DNA from: CAYRPO01 sp964426305
GTDB lineage: Bacteria; Patescibacteriota; Saccharimonadia; Saccharimonadales; CAIOMD01
Assembly: GCA_964426305.1 (NCBI GenBank)
Contig: CAYRPO010000009.1
Location: 1 to 22,983 of the forward strand
Length of the DNA: 22,983 nucleotides
Direction: 5' to 3'
A program made the position numbers and the translations under genes. Within the stretch, counting starts at the first letter, position 1. Every line of letters starts with the position of its first letter. The notes under the pieces were generated by a model, which was not told the origin of the DNA, did not search any database, and was given only the letters and a program-made list of their open reading frames with translations. Shown here in pieces: positions 15,205 through 22,946 of the stretch.

Positions 15205-16145
15205 TGTTACGTATGCAAGATTATATACAAACAGTTGCTTCGGTAGCAGCTTTGGGGGCTGCAAGCGTTGCGCTGTATATAGCAAAAAATTCCAACACAT
15301 CTCGAGACATTCGAAGCAGTGGCACCGGTAAGGTAATAGTCGACAGTTGTGCACTGATCGACGGACGAATTGTTGATTTGGCGAAACTTGGTTTCTTGAG
15401 CCAAGAAATTATTGTTCCAGAATTTGTGATTGCCGAGCTACAGCTGCTTGCCGACGGGGGTGATAGTCATAAACGAGAACGCGCGCGGTATGGTCTTGAA
15501 GTCGTGCAACTACTCCAAAACGAGGCCTCGGTCGTAGTTTCGATTGGTCGGTACAAACCACAGGATCTTCCCATAGATGACAAACTTGTGCAGGCTGCAA
15601 AACGAGACAAGGCGGCATTGTTTACAAATGACTTTAATCTGAATCAAGTTGCTAGTATTGAGGGTGTTCGCGTGCTAAACATCAATGAGCTTTCTCATGC
15701 CCTTCGGCCACACGTGTTGCCAAGTGAAAAACTGACGGTCAAGATTGTACAGCCAGGCAGCAATCGTGACCAGGGTGTTGGGTATCTTGATGATGGTACC
15801 ATGGTCGTCGTTGATGGTGCGCTGAAAGATATCGGAACTGCTGTTGAAGCGACCGTTACACGAACGCATCAAACAGTCGCAGGTAAGATGATATTCGCCA
15901 AGAAAAATACAGCGCGCGTATCGACACAAAAAGCCACCGCAAGTCGCGTAATTGTGCCGGCTGGCTTACAAAAACAGCTCCGCACGAAGTCGCCAAAAAA
16001 CCAGCGACGTCGAGTACAATCCGAAAGAGACTCGCATATACGTACGCAAGTGCAGCGGCAGAAGCCGCGAGCAATGGGCACCAAAGAAACGGCCGAGGCC
16101 TCGCTGCTAGCTGCCATAGACCAAGCAACGATCGACAAGTCCTAG
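15204..16145 (+). CDS. PIN-TRAM domain protein (YacL-like)
   Basis: This 313-residue protein resembles the C-terminal half of YacL-type PIN-TRAM proteins. One N-terminal hydrophobic helix (about 8-27) replaces the several membrane spans of full YacL. The PIN nuclease domain spans about 42-165, with candidate metal-binding acids D47, E78, D125/D126 and D143 (FTNDFN). A TRAM RNA-binding domain covers about 173-232. The rest, about 80 residues, is a strongly basic, disordered-looking tail with many Arg, Lys and Gln. An RNase acting at the membrane is the likely role, with unknown target. Translation is coupled to radA through TAATG. The same pairing occurs in Bacillus (radA-disA-yacL), but no disA lies between them here. 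Confidence 0.88.
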   Translation: MLRMQDYIQTVASVAALGAASVALYIAKNSNTSRDIRSSGTGKVIVDSCALIDGRIVDLAKLGFLSQEIIVPEFVIAELQLLADGGDSHKRERARYGLEVVQLLQNEASVVVSIGRYKPQDLPIDDKLVQAAKRDKAALFTNDFNLNQVASIEGVRVLNINELSHALRPHVLPSEKLTVKIVQPGSNRDQGVGYLDDGTMVVVDGALKDIGTAVEATVTRTHQTVAGKMIFAKKNTARVSTQKATASRVIVPAGLQKQLRTKSPKNQRRRVQSERDSHIRTQVQRQKPRAMGTKETAEASLLAAIDQATIDKS

Positions 16146-16201
16146 GGCATACTAACGCATGCCTATCGAGCGCGAAGGTACGTCATAGGTGTGATCAAAT
16201 G

Positions 16202-19003
16202 CTAGATTTTTCGTTTCTTTTTGTTTAATGCCGAAGCCAGTGTTACATTGCTTTGGCTGTTGGTCCGTGCGGTCTGGAAGCTAACGGTCTTGCTGTCCGT
16301 TGCGTCATATAGTGCGCTGTCTAGGACTTCTACAGTAACCATTTTTGCTTCATTAAATGTACTGACATACTTAAAGGTAACACTACCACTATCTGTTATG
16401 TCGAACGAGCCACCCGACAGCACCGTACCATCAATCTTGAATGTAACGCTTGTAAGTGGGAACTTGCCCTTTGTCACTTCGGCCTCAAACGTGTATGTAC
16501 CGGCTGGTCCCATCGTGGGGGTCTTCAGGGAGACCGTTGGTTTGTCGGCAGGATCACATGTATGGATGTCATCTTTGTCTGTTGGGATTGCGCCTCCCGA
16601 CGAGCCGTAGCGTGCCTGGACGGGTTTGATCCAGTTATTGTACAGCGGATCACTCGTAGGCAGTTCAGACCGTATACCTCCGCCAGTGATTGTCTCTTTT
16701 GCTCGTTCTGGTGTGCATTCTGTTGCCAGTTTTTTCGAGACTGTATCAATGACAGCGTTCTTTGTTGTGTCTGGATATTGCGGCTGGTACCAGCTTGGGA
16801 AGATGTCACATTTACCGCCACTTGCAGTCGCATAGCCGGTAATTGGGTTTAGACATACTGTTTTCATGCCTGCCGGCTTGGTCCACTTGTCGGCAGATCC
16901 AGCTCGGCCTTCGTGCGCTTTGCGCATATATTCAGCCATGATCGGCCCCGTCTTGCCTTCCATGCATCCGTACACACCGCATGGCATAACCTTTGGATTG
17001 CCGTTGTTGTCGACACCGCCAATCCACACGCCAGTCGCAATTTTTGTTGAGTACATCATGAGCCAGCCGTTGTCAGAGTTGTTTGTTGTGCCTGTCTTAA
17101 GGGCGGTTGTCACGCCCTTAAGATTAAAGTTACTACTGCCACGAATATAACGGGCTGAATCGTCGGACAGCATATCGTTAACAGTATAGGCAATCTCTGG
17201 GTTAAGAACCTGCTCTCCCTCGGCATCTTTCCACTCTTTGATGGTTTTGCCGCGCTTGTCTTCGATTTTTAAAACGTACGTAATAGGCTTATATTTGCCC
17301 ATGCGCGAGAAGGTGGCGAATGAGTTAACATGCTCATCAAGGCGAACTTGCCCACCGTCACCGATAGCGGTCGACAAAATGCCCTCGCATTGTGGCGCAC
17401 CCGCACAGTTCATGACGCCAGAAACGAGCCCCATTTTTTTAGCAAGATTGTGGGTATTTTCGATACCAGCCATGTACATAGCCTTGATAGCGGGCGTATT
17501 GCGAGAGCCTCCGAGTGAGTTGCGCATACTAAGAGCGCCTGGTTCGCGTAGGTCATAGTCTTTTGGCTTGTAGCCACCGCCAAAGTCGGTATTGACGTCA
17601 TAGAAGATGCTCCCGGCACCCCAAGACTTGTTTTGTGTCATGAGCGAGGCGTAATCGTATGGCTTAAACGATGATCCTGGACTGCGCGGTGTTGTTGCAA
17701 AGTTGATCTGCCCAAAGCCTGGGTAGTTAAAGTCTCGACCACCGACATGCGCCAGGACTTGACCGGTCTGCACGTCTACCGACACGAGCGCCGCATTATT
17801 GCCGCCATCACGCTCGATGCGATAGATATTGTTCTTGATCGCGTCTTCGGCGTATTTTTGCAATGATAAATCAACTGTGGTTGTAACTCGGAATCCCGCG
17901 CTTCGCGCATTGACACTGCCATGTTCTTTTTCGAGTTGCTTTTCAACTTCAAGTACAAAGTATGGTGCCAGTATATCTTTGTACTTGCTTTTTATGGGTT
18001 GAATCTTCGCAAGCGTGTCGACCTTCTTGGCAGCATCGACCTCATCTTTTTTAAGTAGCCCTTGAGCAACCATCTCGTCCATGATGTAATGCTGACGAGC
18101 AACGAGCTCTTCTTTATTTTCCCCGTAAGGCGAATAGTATGTTGGTGCAGGAATCACTGCCGCCAATAGTACCGCCTCGTCAACAGTCAGGTCCTTGGCG
18201 CCTTTTCCGAAGTAACCCCGCGATGCAGCTTCGACACCGTTATATACAGAACCAAAAGGAATCTCGTTCATGTATGCATTGAGAATCTCATCTTTTGTAT
18301 AGCTCCGCTCCAGTTCGATTGCTAAAATTAGCTCTTTGAGTTTGCGAGTAATGGTTTGTTCTTGTGTCAATAATGAGTTCTTGACAAATTGCTGCGTAAT
18401 GGTCGAACCGCCCTGGGTGCTACCACCACGAGCGTTGTTGAATGCAGCGCGCAAAAGTCCATCCATGCTAAATCCGCCGTGTTTGTAGTAGTTTTTGTCT
18501 TCGGCGGCAACAATCGCATTGCGTATATATGGTGATATTTGGTCACCCGGAACGGGGAAGCATTCGACGTCTCCAGAACTTGCCCAAAGAAGTGTTTTGC
18601 CAGTTCGGTCATAGTATGTAGTACTGGCGCCTTCCGAGCATGTCTTTAGGTCGGTGATGTTTTTGGGCATATCTTTGCGGAAGTAGGCAAATACGCCCAC
18701 CGTGAACAGCAGCATAATCGCCAAGCCGATACCAGCAAGTTTCAGTAAACGAACAGCACCATCACGATTAAACCAGTATTCGGCAAAGTGCTTTGGGTGT
18801 AGATAATATAAAAAGCGCTTTAAGGGATTTTTTGGCAATCTCGAAAGATACTCGGCGCGTCGGCGAGCGCGTGCATCGCGATGGGACTTGATCCTCTCAG
18901 TTACATTACGATTAATGCGCACCTCTGTTGGCTTACTTGATTTCGCGCTATTTCGCTTCACTTTTTTCTTGAGCGAAGAAAAGGGGTCTTTATTGCTGTT
19001 CAT
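16202..19003 (-). CDS. Class A penicillin-binding protein (PBP1A-like)
   Basis: This 933-residue bifunctional peptidoglycan synthase has a long, very basic cytoplasmic tail (1-85) and a transmembrane anchor at about 86-107. The glycosyltransferase GT51 domain spans about 125-320, with catalytic E168 in AAEDKNYYKH and the GGSTITQQ motif (198-205). The transpeptidase domain follows, with SSFK (444-447, nucleophile S444), SRN (500-502) and KTGT (636-639). All three penicillin-binding motifs are intact, so both activities are expected. Residues about 825-920 form an Ig-like beta domain before a short basic tail. Cysteines are paired in several outer loops (for example 532/539), suggesting disulfides. 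The ATG at 19003 follows AAAGAGGA on the minus strand. It is convergent with the PIN-TRAM gene and divergent from recG. Confidence 0.95.
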   Translation of the reverse strand: MNSNKDPFSSLKKKVKRNSAKSSKPTEVRINRNVTERIKSHRDARARRRAEYLSRLPKNPLKRFLYYLHPKHFAEYWFNRDGAVRLLKLAGIGLAIMLLFTVGVFAYFRKDMPKNITDLKTCSEGASTTYYDRTGKTLLWASSGDVECFPVPGDQISPYIRNAIVAAEDKNYYKHGGFSMDGLLRAAFNNARGGSTQGGSTITQQFVKNSLLTQEQTITRKLKELILAIELERSYTKDEILNAYMNEIPFGSVYNGVEAASRGYFGKGAKDLTVDEAVLLAAVIPAPTYYSPYGENKEELVARQHYIMDEMVAQGLLKKDEVDAAKKVDTLAKIQPIKSKYKDILAPYFVLEVEKQLEKEHGSVNARSAGFRVTTTVDLSLQKYAEDAIKNNIYRIERDGGNNAALVSVDVQTGQVLAHVGGRDFNYPGFGQINFATTPRSPGSSFKPYDYASLMTQNKSWGAGSIFYDVNTDFGGGYKPKDYDLREPGALSMRNSLGGSRNTPAIKAMYMAGIENTHNLAKKMGLVSGVMNCAGAPQCEGILSTAIGDGGQVRLDEHVNSFATFSRMGKYKPITYVLKIEDKRGKTIKEWKDAEGEQVLNPEIAYTVNDMLSDDSARYIRGSSNFNLKGVTTALKTGTTNNSDNGWLMMYSTKIATGVWIGGVDNNGNPKVMPCGVYGCMEGKTGPIMAEYMRKAHEGRAGSADKWTKPAGMKTVCLNPITGYATASGGKCDIFPSWYQPQYPDTTKNAVIDTVSKKLATECTPERAKETITGGGIRSELPTSDPLYNNWIKPVQARYGSSGGAIPTDKDDIHTCDPADKPTVSLKTPTMGPAGTYTFEAEVTKGKFPLTSVTFKIDGTVLSGGSFDITDSGSVTFKYVSTFNEAKMVTVEVLDSALYDATDSKTVSFQTARTNSQSNVTLASALNKKKRKI

Positions 19004-19034
19004 TGTCCTCTTTGGTTCACACTACTTCAATACC

Positions 19035-19040
19035 AGTATA
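19035..19040 (-). promoter_or_regulatory. -10 element of the PBP gene
   Basis: TATACT on the minus strand lies 31 bases before the ATG. This leaves a leader of roughly 25 nt that contains the AAAGAGGA ribosome binding site. No clear -35 is seen. Confidence 0.55.
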
Positions 19041-19138
19041 GCAAATAAGGCTATACACAGGAACGATTTTAGACATGATTACGACTGTATCTCGTCGCAA
19101 AAAGTATGAAGATTCGACCTGAGACATGGCTGAGAAGC

Positions 19139-19144
19139 TATACT
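19139..19144 (+). promoter_or_regulatory. -10 element 7 nt before recG
   Basis: TATACT ends seven bases before the recG ATG at 19152, another leaderless-type arrangement. The divergent PBP promoter lies about 100 bases away. Confidence 0.6.
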
Positions 19145-19151
19145 AGGTCAT

Positions 19152-21188
19152 ATGGACGGCAAAACACCACTAGCAGGCTTAAAAGGCGTTGGCCCAAGTA
19201 TGTCCGAGCAGCTCAGTAGTCTTGGTCTCTATGTGGTTTCGGATCTGGCGAGGTTTTTCCCGCGTACATATGCAGACTACTCCATCGTGACGTCGCTTGC
19301 CGATATTCGTCCAGGGGCAGTTGTCGCTCGTGTGCGGTTTGAGAATGTGAAAACCGCCCAAGCTCGCCGAGGCCTGCATATTACCACTGCAGAGGCGGTC
19401 GACGAAGGTGGACGAGTTCGAGTTACCTGGTTTAATCAGCCATACAGGGCAGCTACTCTCAGGCCTGGGACTTTGTTTTTTATGCGTGGCGAGTATGGCT
19501 TGAGTGGGAATCGACTACAGATCGTCAACCCAAGCGTGGATGCCACAGAGGGTCGTGACGACACACAAGGCGGTATCATACCGACGTACCGCGAACGTGG
19601 CAAATTGACCTCACGGATGTTTTGTAAATTGGTTCTGCAAATTGAACACTATTTTTCTAGTGTGCCAGAATCGCTTCCAAACTGGATGGTCTTACAGTTT
19701 AATCTGATGTCATATGGTGACGCATTGCGTGCTATGCATCGGCCTGGTTCGTTAGAGGAGCTTGAACAGGCTCGGCGGCGGCTAGGATTTGAGGAGCTTC
19801 TAACAGTTATGCTGGCTGTACAGGCGAACCGTCAAGAAGTGCAGAGCGCGCATAGTATACCCGTGCCATTTCTGCAGCCCATTGCAAAGGATTTTGTAGA
19901 ACATTTGCCATTTCGCCTGACAGACTCACAACGCAGTGTTGTATGGAGGATATACAGAGACATGGACAGTGAGATACCCATGAATCGCTTAGTTGAAGGT
20001 GATGTGGGGTCGGGAAAAACCGTTGTGGCCGCAATGGCCGCAATTATGGCAATGCACGCCAACCAGCAAGTTGCTTTCATTGCCCCAACAGAGCTGCTTG
20101 CGCGTCAGCATGTCAAAACCCTCACAGATGTTTTGGCCCATAGCCCATACGCATCTCAGATAGGGCTGTTGATAGGCGGCATGACAGCCAGGGCTAAAAT
20201 GGCACTAAAACACGGTATTGCATCGCATGATGTAAGGTTGATTGTTGGCACACATGCGCTCTTGCAAGAAGATGTAGACTGGCACAATCTAGGGCTCGTG
20301 ATTGTTGACGAGCAGCATCGTTTTGGCGTTGATCAGCGGCAAAAGTTGCACACAAAAGCCGGGCATATGCCGCATGTGCTCTGTTTGACCGCAACACCCA
20401 TACCCCGCAGCCTGGCATTAACAATTTATGGCGAACTGGACATTTCGGTATTGGCACAAGCACCAGCAACGCGCGCAGGTGTAGAGACGAGCTTGGTATC
20501 ACCCAACTCGCGGGCACAAATGTTCGCTGCGGTTAAGGTGCAGCTTGAGGCTGGTCGACAGGCGTATATCGTGTGTCCGATGATTACCGAAAGTGATACT
20601 ATACAGACCGCAAGTGCCCAGAGGGTGTATGATGATTTGCGCCACAAGGAGTTGCGGCAGTGGCGGGTTGGTCTGTTGCATGGCCGCATGAAGCCTGCCG
20701 AAAAAGATGACGTGATGCAGCAATTTATGGCCCACAAGATCGATGTACTTGTATCCACTACAGTGATTGAAGTTGGCGTCGATGTGCCGAACGCAAGTGT
20801 CATGATCATTGAAGGGGCTGATAGGTTTGGGCTGGCACAGCTTCATCAACTTCGTGGGCGAGTTGGGCGGGGCCAACACAAAGGGCATTGTTATCTGGTT
20901 ATGAGCGATAGTAAGGCTCCAACCCGTCGGATGCGCGCAATTGAATCGACGACAGACGGGTTTCAACTGGCGGAACTCGACCTGGAGATCAGGGGACCTG
21001 GGGCTATATATGGCAAGCGTCAGCACGGTGAGCTTGATCTGCACATTGCGTCACTCGGAGACACTCAGTTGATAGCACAAGCTCGAGAAGCTGCCCAGGC
21101 TTTTGCGGATCAAGGGGAAGACTTGCTACAATATACACAACTTGCTGCATCGGTGCAGCGTGCAGTCAATTTGACGTATCTCAACTAG
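19152..21188 (+). CDS. recG: ATP-dependent DNA helicase RecG
   Basis: This 678-residue superfamily 2 helicase remodels stalled replication forks and Holliday junctions. The N-terminus has a helix-hairpin-helix-like LAGLKGVGPSMSEQLSSLGL (7-26), then the wedge/OB region (about 50-130). The helicase core has Walker A GDVGSGKT (283-290), motif Ia APTELLARQH (311-320) and the DEQH box (386-389) in VDEQHRFGV. Motif III follows as LTATPIPR. The second RecA-like domain contains LLHGRMKP, STTVIEVGVDVPNA and QLRGRVGRG, and the RecG C-terminal part has FQLAELDLEIRGPG. Length and motif order are normal. Fifteen bases separate it from the next gene, which is probably co-transcribed. Confidence 0.97.
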   Translation: MDGKTPLAGLKGVGPSMSEQLSSLGLYVVSDLARFFPRTYADYSIVTSLADIRPGAVVARVRFENVKTAQARRGLHITTAEAVDEGGRVRVTWFNQPYRAATLRPGTLFFMRGEYGLSGNRLQIVNPSVDATEGRDDTQGGIIPTYRERGKLTSRMFCKLVLQIEHYFSSVPESLPNWMVLQFNLMSYGDALRAMHRPGSLEELEQARRRLGFEELLTVMLAVQANRQEVQSAHSIPVPFLQPIAKDFVEHLPFRLTDSQRSVVWRIYRDMDSEIPMNRLVEGDVGSGKTVVAAMAAIMAMHANQQVAFIAPTELLARQHVKTLTDVLAHSPYASQIGLLIGGMTARAKMALKHGIASHDVRLIVGTHALLQEDVDWHNLGLVIVDEQHRFGVDQRQKLHTKAGHMPHVLCLTATPIPRSLALTIYGELDISVLAQAPATRAGVETSLVSPNSRAQMFAAVKVQLEAGRQAYIVCPMITESDTIQTASAQRVYDDLRHKELRQWRVGLLHGRMKPAEKDDVMQQFMAHKIDVLVSTTVIEVGVDVPNASVMIIEGADRFGLAQLHQLRGRVGRGQHKGHCYLVMSDSKAPTRRMRAIESTTDGFQLAELDLEIRGPGAIYGKRQHGELDLHIASLGDTQLIAQAREAAQAFADQGEDLLQYTQLAASVQRAVNLTYLN

Positions 21189-21203
21189 ACTGCGTGTAAA
21201 AGT

Positions 21204-22010
21204 ATGTATTCAGGATCAACACTCACGAATTTCTCGGGTAATGTGGTTGGTGCGCATCAAAAGATTGATCGTATTGCCCGCAAACACCTTGCTTTGCTTG
21301 GCGTTCAGCCACAGCTCTTTCCGTCTGTTCGCCAAATCTTGCGCTTTGAAGGCAAAAATGGGCCAGATGCTGCGAAATCAAAGCTAGACAGCGAGCATGC
21401 ACCGTGGCATTTTTACGACCCCTTTGATCCGGATGATGGTATGTTGCTGGAGCAAATCATGGAACATTATAAATTACTGGTAACAAGTCTGCGCAAAGTA
21501 AATCGTGAACGCAGCGCCTTTGAGTCGAGCTGGTTGGCACACGCCATAGTTGATGGCCTCACGCCAGCGCATCACTTTCCTTTTGAGGCCGAGCTAGAAA
21601 ATCTACGTGGCGAGGGAAAAGAGACGCGGGACACGGTGCTCAAAAAGGTCCTCATACCCGCTTCGACTACAAAAGAGTTGATCAGTAAGAACTGGGCATT
21701 TTGGGGCGCAAAGGGTTTGTTTACAAATCATTTCTTGTTCGAATGGGGCGCGGCTGCAGTATTTGCCCCTCTCAATGCAAGCATCGGATATCCATCGCGC
21801 TACGATATCAAAAAAGCCCAGGAGATCGGACTTGCTGAAGCCTTTAAGCGTACGGCACGCGAGATTGCGCTCCTTGACATGTATGATCGCTTTTGCACAC
21901 ATGGCTGGTCGCCAAAGCTGGCAAATGATGTACGAAAGGAACTGGCGCCACGAATGATCCGCATGGTTGCCATTGCTTGGTATATGGCATATGACGAGGC
22001 ATATTTATGA
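21204..22010 (+). CDS. His/Asp-rich helical protein, possible zinc phospholipase C/S1-P1 nuclease fold
   Basis: I cannot name this 268-residue protein. It is mostly helical, and its His and Asp residues are clustered like the zinc ligands of the phospholipase C/S1-P1 nuclease fold. Examples are GAHQKID (16-22), the stretch with D62, H65, H69 and D72 (SEHAPWHFYDPFDPDD), H88, and WLAHAIVDGLTPAHH (110-124). The last resembles the H-x3-D-x5-HH signature of that fold. No signal peptide is evident, unlike secreted members. The conserved-looking HExxH-free layout argues against a metallopeptidase. A phosphodiesterase role is a hypothesis only. It lies between recG and rsmD; its stop overlaps the rsmD start by four bases (ATGA), implying coupled translation. 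Confidence 0.6.
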   Translation: MYSGSTLTNFSGNVVGAHQKIDRIARKHLALLGVQPQLFPSVRQILRFEGKNGPDAAKSKLDSEHAPWHFYDPFDPDDGMLLEQIMEHYKLLVTSLRKVNRERSAFESSWLAHAIVDGLTPAHHFPFEAELENLRGEGKETRDTVLKKVLIPASTTKELISKNWAFWGAKGLFTNHFLFEWGAAAVFAPLNASIGYPSRYDIKKAQEIGLAEAFKRTAREIALLDMYDRFCTHGWSPKLANDVRKELAPRMIRMVAIAWYMAYDEAYL

Positions 22011-22534
22011 GAATTATAGCCGGTAGTTTGGGTGGTAGAAATTTTAACAGTCCCCGTGGCCACAAGACCCACCCCATGAGTGAAAAGATGCGAGGTGCAC
22101 TGTTTAATGCGCTTGGCGAGCTTGATGGGCTGGATGTGCTTGATGCATATGGCGGGAGTGGGGCTATGAGTTTCGAGGCTATCAGTAGAGGTGCTCGCAG
22201 TGCTGTGTGCATAGACGTAGACCGTGATGCCTACGATTGCATTAGGCAGAACATTGCCACTCTGCGTGTGCGAGATATCCAAGTGGTACGCGCGAATGCC
22301 GCAAGTTGGAGTCAGAATAACCCAGGTGCATTGTTTGACTTGGTTATTTGTGATCCTCCTTATGACGACATAAAGCAGTCACAGTTACAGCAATTAGCAA
22401 CGCACGTCGCGAGTGGTGGTCTGTTTGTAGCGTCTTTACCAAAAGACTATACACGTCCAATATTTAGTGGCTTTGTCTATGAACGTGACAAAGCGTATGC
22501 AGATGGCAGTCTTGTGTTGTATCGTCGTTCTTGA
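22007..22534 (+). CDS. rsmD: 16S rRNA (guanine966-N2)-methyltransferase RsmD
   Basis: This 175-residue protein methylates G966 of 16S rRNA (E. coli numbering) using SAM. The N-terminus MRIIAGSLGGRNFNSPRG (1-18) is the family signature. The usual RPT-x-RVREALFN block reads HPMSEKMRGALFN (22-34), a slightly divergent form. SAM motif I is LDAYGGSGA (45-53), followed by FEAISRGA, and the catalytic DPPY is at 116-119 (VICDPPYDD). Length is typical. It overlaps the upstream gene by four bases. In many bacteria rsmD is next to coaD; here it is followed by RNA genes instead. Confidence 0.93.
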   Translation: MRIIAGSLGGRNFNSPRGHKTHPMSEKMRGALFNALGELDGLDVLDAYGGSGAMSFEAISRGARSAVCIDVDRDAYDCIRQNIATLRVRDIQVVRANAASWSQNNPGALFDLVICDPPYDDIKQSQLQQLATHVASGGLFVASLPKDYTRPIFSGFVYERDKAYADGSLVLYRRS

Positions 22535-22607
22535 TTGTGTACCGTGACGTCCTTCTGGTACAACAGAACATGCAGCCTTTCCAGGATACACACAAGTGCC
22601 GATAGCC

Positions 22608-22636
22608 TTTTCATGCAGGTTTTTCATTGGTATAAT
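22608..22636 (+). promoter_or_regulatory. Promoter of the tRNA-Leu-related element
   Basis: TTTTCA (22608-22613) and TATAAT (22631-22636) are separated by 17 bp. The -10 and following bases (GGTATAATGT) are identical to those before the intact tRNA-Leu, with the same distance to the shared ATGCGCGAGTGGTG block. Confidence 0.6.
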
Positions 22637-22644
22637 GTTCAAAC

Positions 22645-22794
22645 ATGCGCGAGTGGTGAAATTGTGAGAAGCGCCAGTGGCGCTTTGCAAGACCGCAGCC
22701 ATGGTACGGCGAATGCCGCCAAGGCGAGGTGGGGGCGCGAACCGATTTGCCAGTTTGCTGGCAAGTAGAATCGTGCCAGACACGCTAGTCGCAT
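22645..22794 (+). ncRNA. Candidate structured RNA derived from tRNA-Leu
   Basis: The first 14 bases of this block, ATGCGCGAGTGGTG, and most of the next 16 repeat the 5' end of the tRNA-Leu 180 bases downstream. AGACACGCTAG and TCGCA near the 3' end (22778-22793) match its D-arm/anticodon region with the anticodon loop missing. Between lie three clear helices: GCGCC/GGCGC (22671-22683), a CCATGG/CCAAGG plus CGGC/GCCG helix (about 22700-22722), and CGATT/AATCG enclosing TTGCCAG/CTGGCAA (22743-22773). ATGCG (22645-22649) and CGCAT (22790-22794) could close the whole. No anticodon or normal T-arm is present, so it is not a working tRNA. It could be a degenerate tRNA copy or a separate small RNA. 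Confidence 0.45.
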
Positions 22795-22808
22795 GGTACC
22801 TTGAACGG

Positions 22809-22814
22809 TATAAT
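22809..22814 (+). promoter_or_regulatory. -10 element of tRNA-Leu
   Basis: TATAAT ends ten bases before the mature 5' end of the tRNA at 22825. No good -35 is seen at the expected distance. Confidence 0.6.
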
Positions 22815-22824
22815 GTATGAGTAT

Positions 22825-22909
22825 GCGCGAGTGGTGGAATTGGTAGACACGCTAGCCTTAGGAGCTAGTGTCGCAAGACGTGAAGGTTCAAGTCCTTTCT
22901 CGCGCACCA
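22825..22909 (+). tRNA. tRNA-Leu (anticodon TAG)
   Basis: This is an 85-nt leucine tRNA. The acceptor stem pairs GCGCGAG (22825-22831) with CTCGCGC (22899-22905), followed by A and an encoded CCA (22907-22909). The anticodon arm is CTAGC-CTTAGGA-GCTAG, giving anticodon UAG, which reads CUA and other CUN codons. The long variable arm, with GTC-GCAA-GAC, is typical of class II tRNAs. The T arm is GAAGG-TTCAAGT-CCTTT with one G-U pair. All arms fit. Confidence 0.96.
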
Positions 22910-22946
22910 TATAAAAAACCCAGTTTATCTGGGTTTTTTATATGGT
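22906..22946 (+). terminator. Terminator after tRNA-Leu
   Basis: Two 18-base arms (22906-22923 and 22929-22946) are perfect inverted repeats around a TTTAT loop. The core CCCAG/CTGGG followed by TTTTTT is a standard intrinsic terminator, and the AAAAAA on the left lets it work in both directions. The left arm includes the ACCA end of the tRNA. Confidence 0.9.

Noticed and set aside
16146..16163. GGCAT/ATGCC hairpin between the convergent PIN-TRAM and PBP genes.
   Set aside because: Only five pairs and no T run next to the stem on either strand; too weak to call a terminator.
22535..22768. 77-aa plus-strand open frame downstream of rsmD.
   Set aside because: It runs through the promoter and the highly structured tRNA-like block; the composition and repeats fit RNA better than protein.
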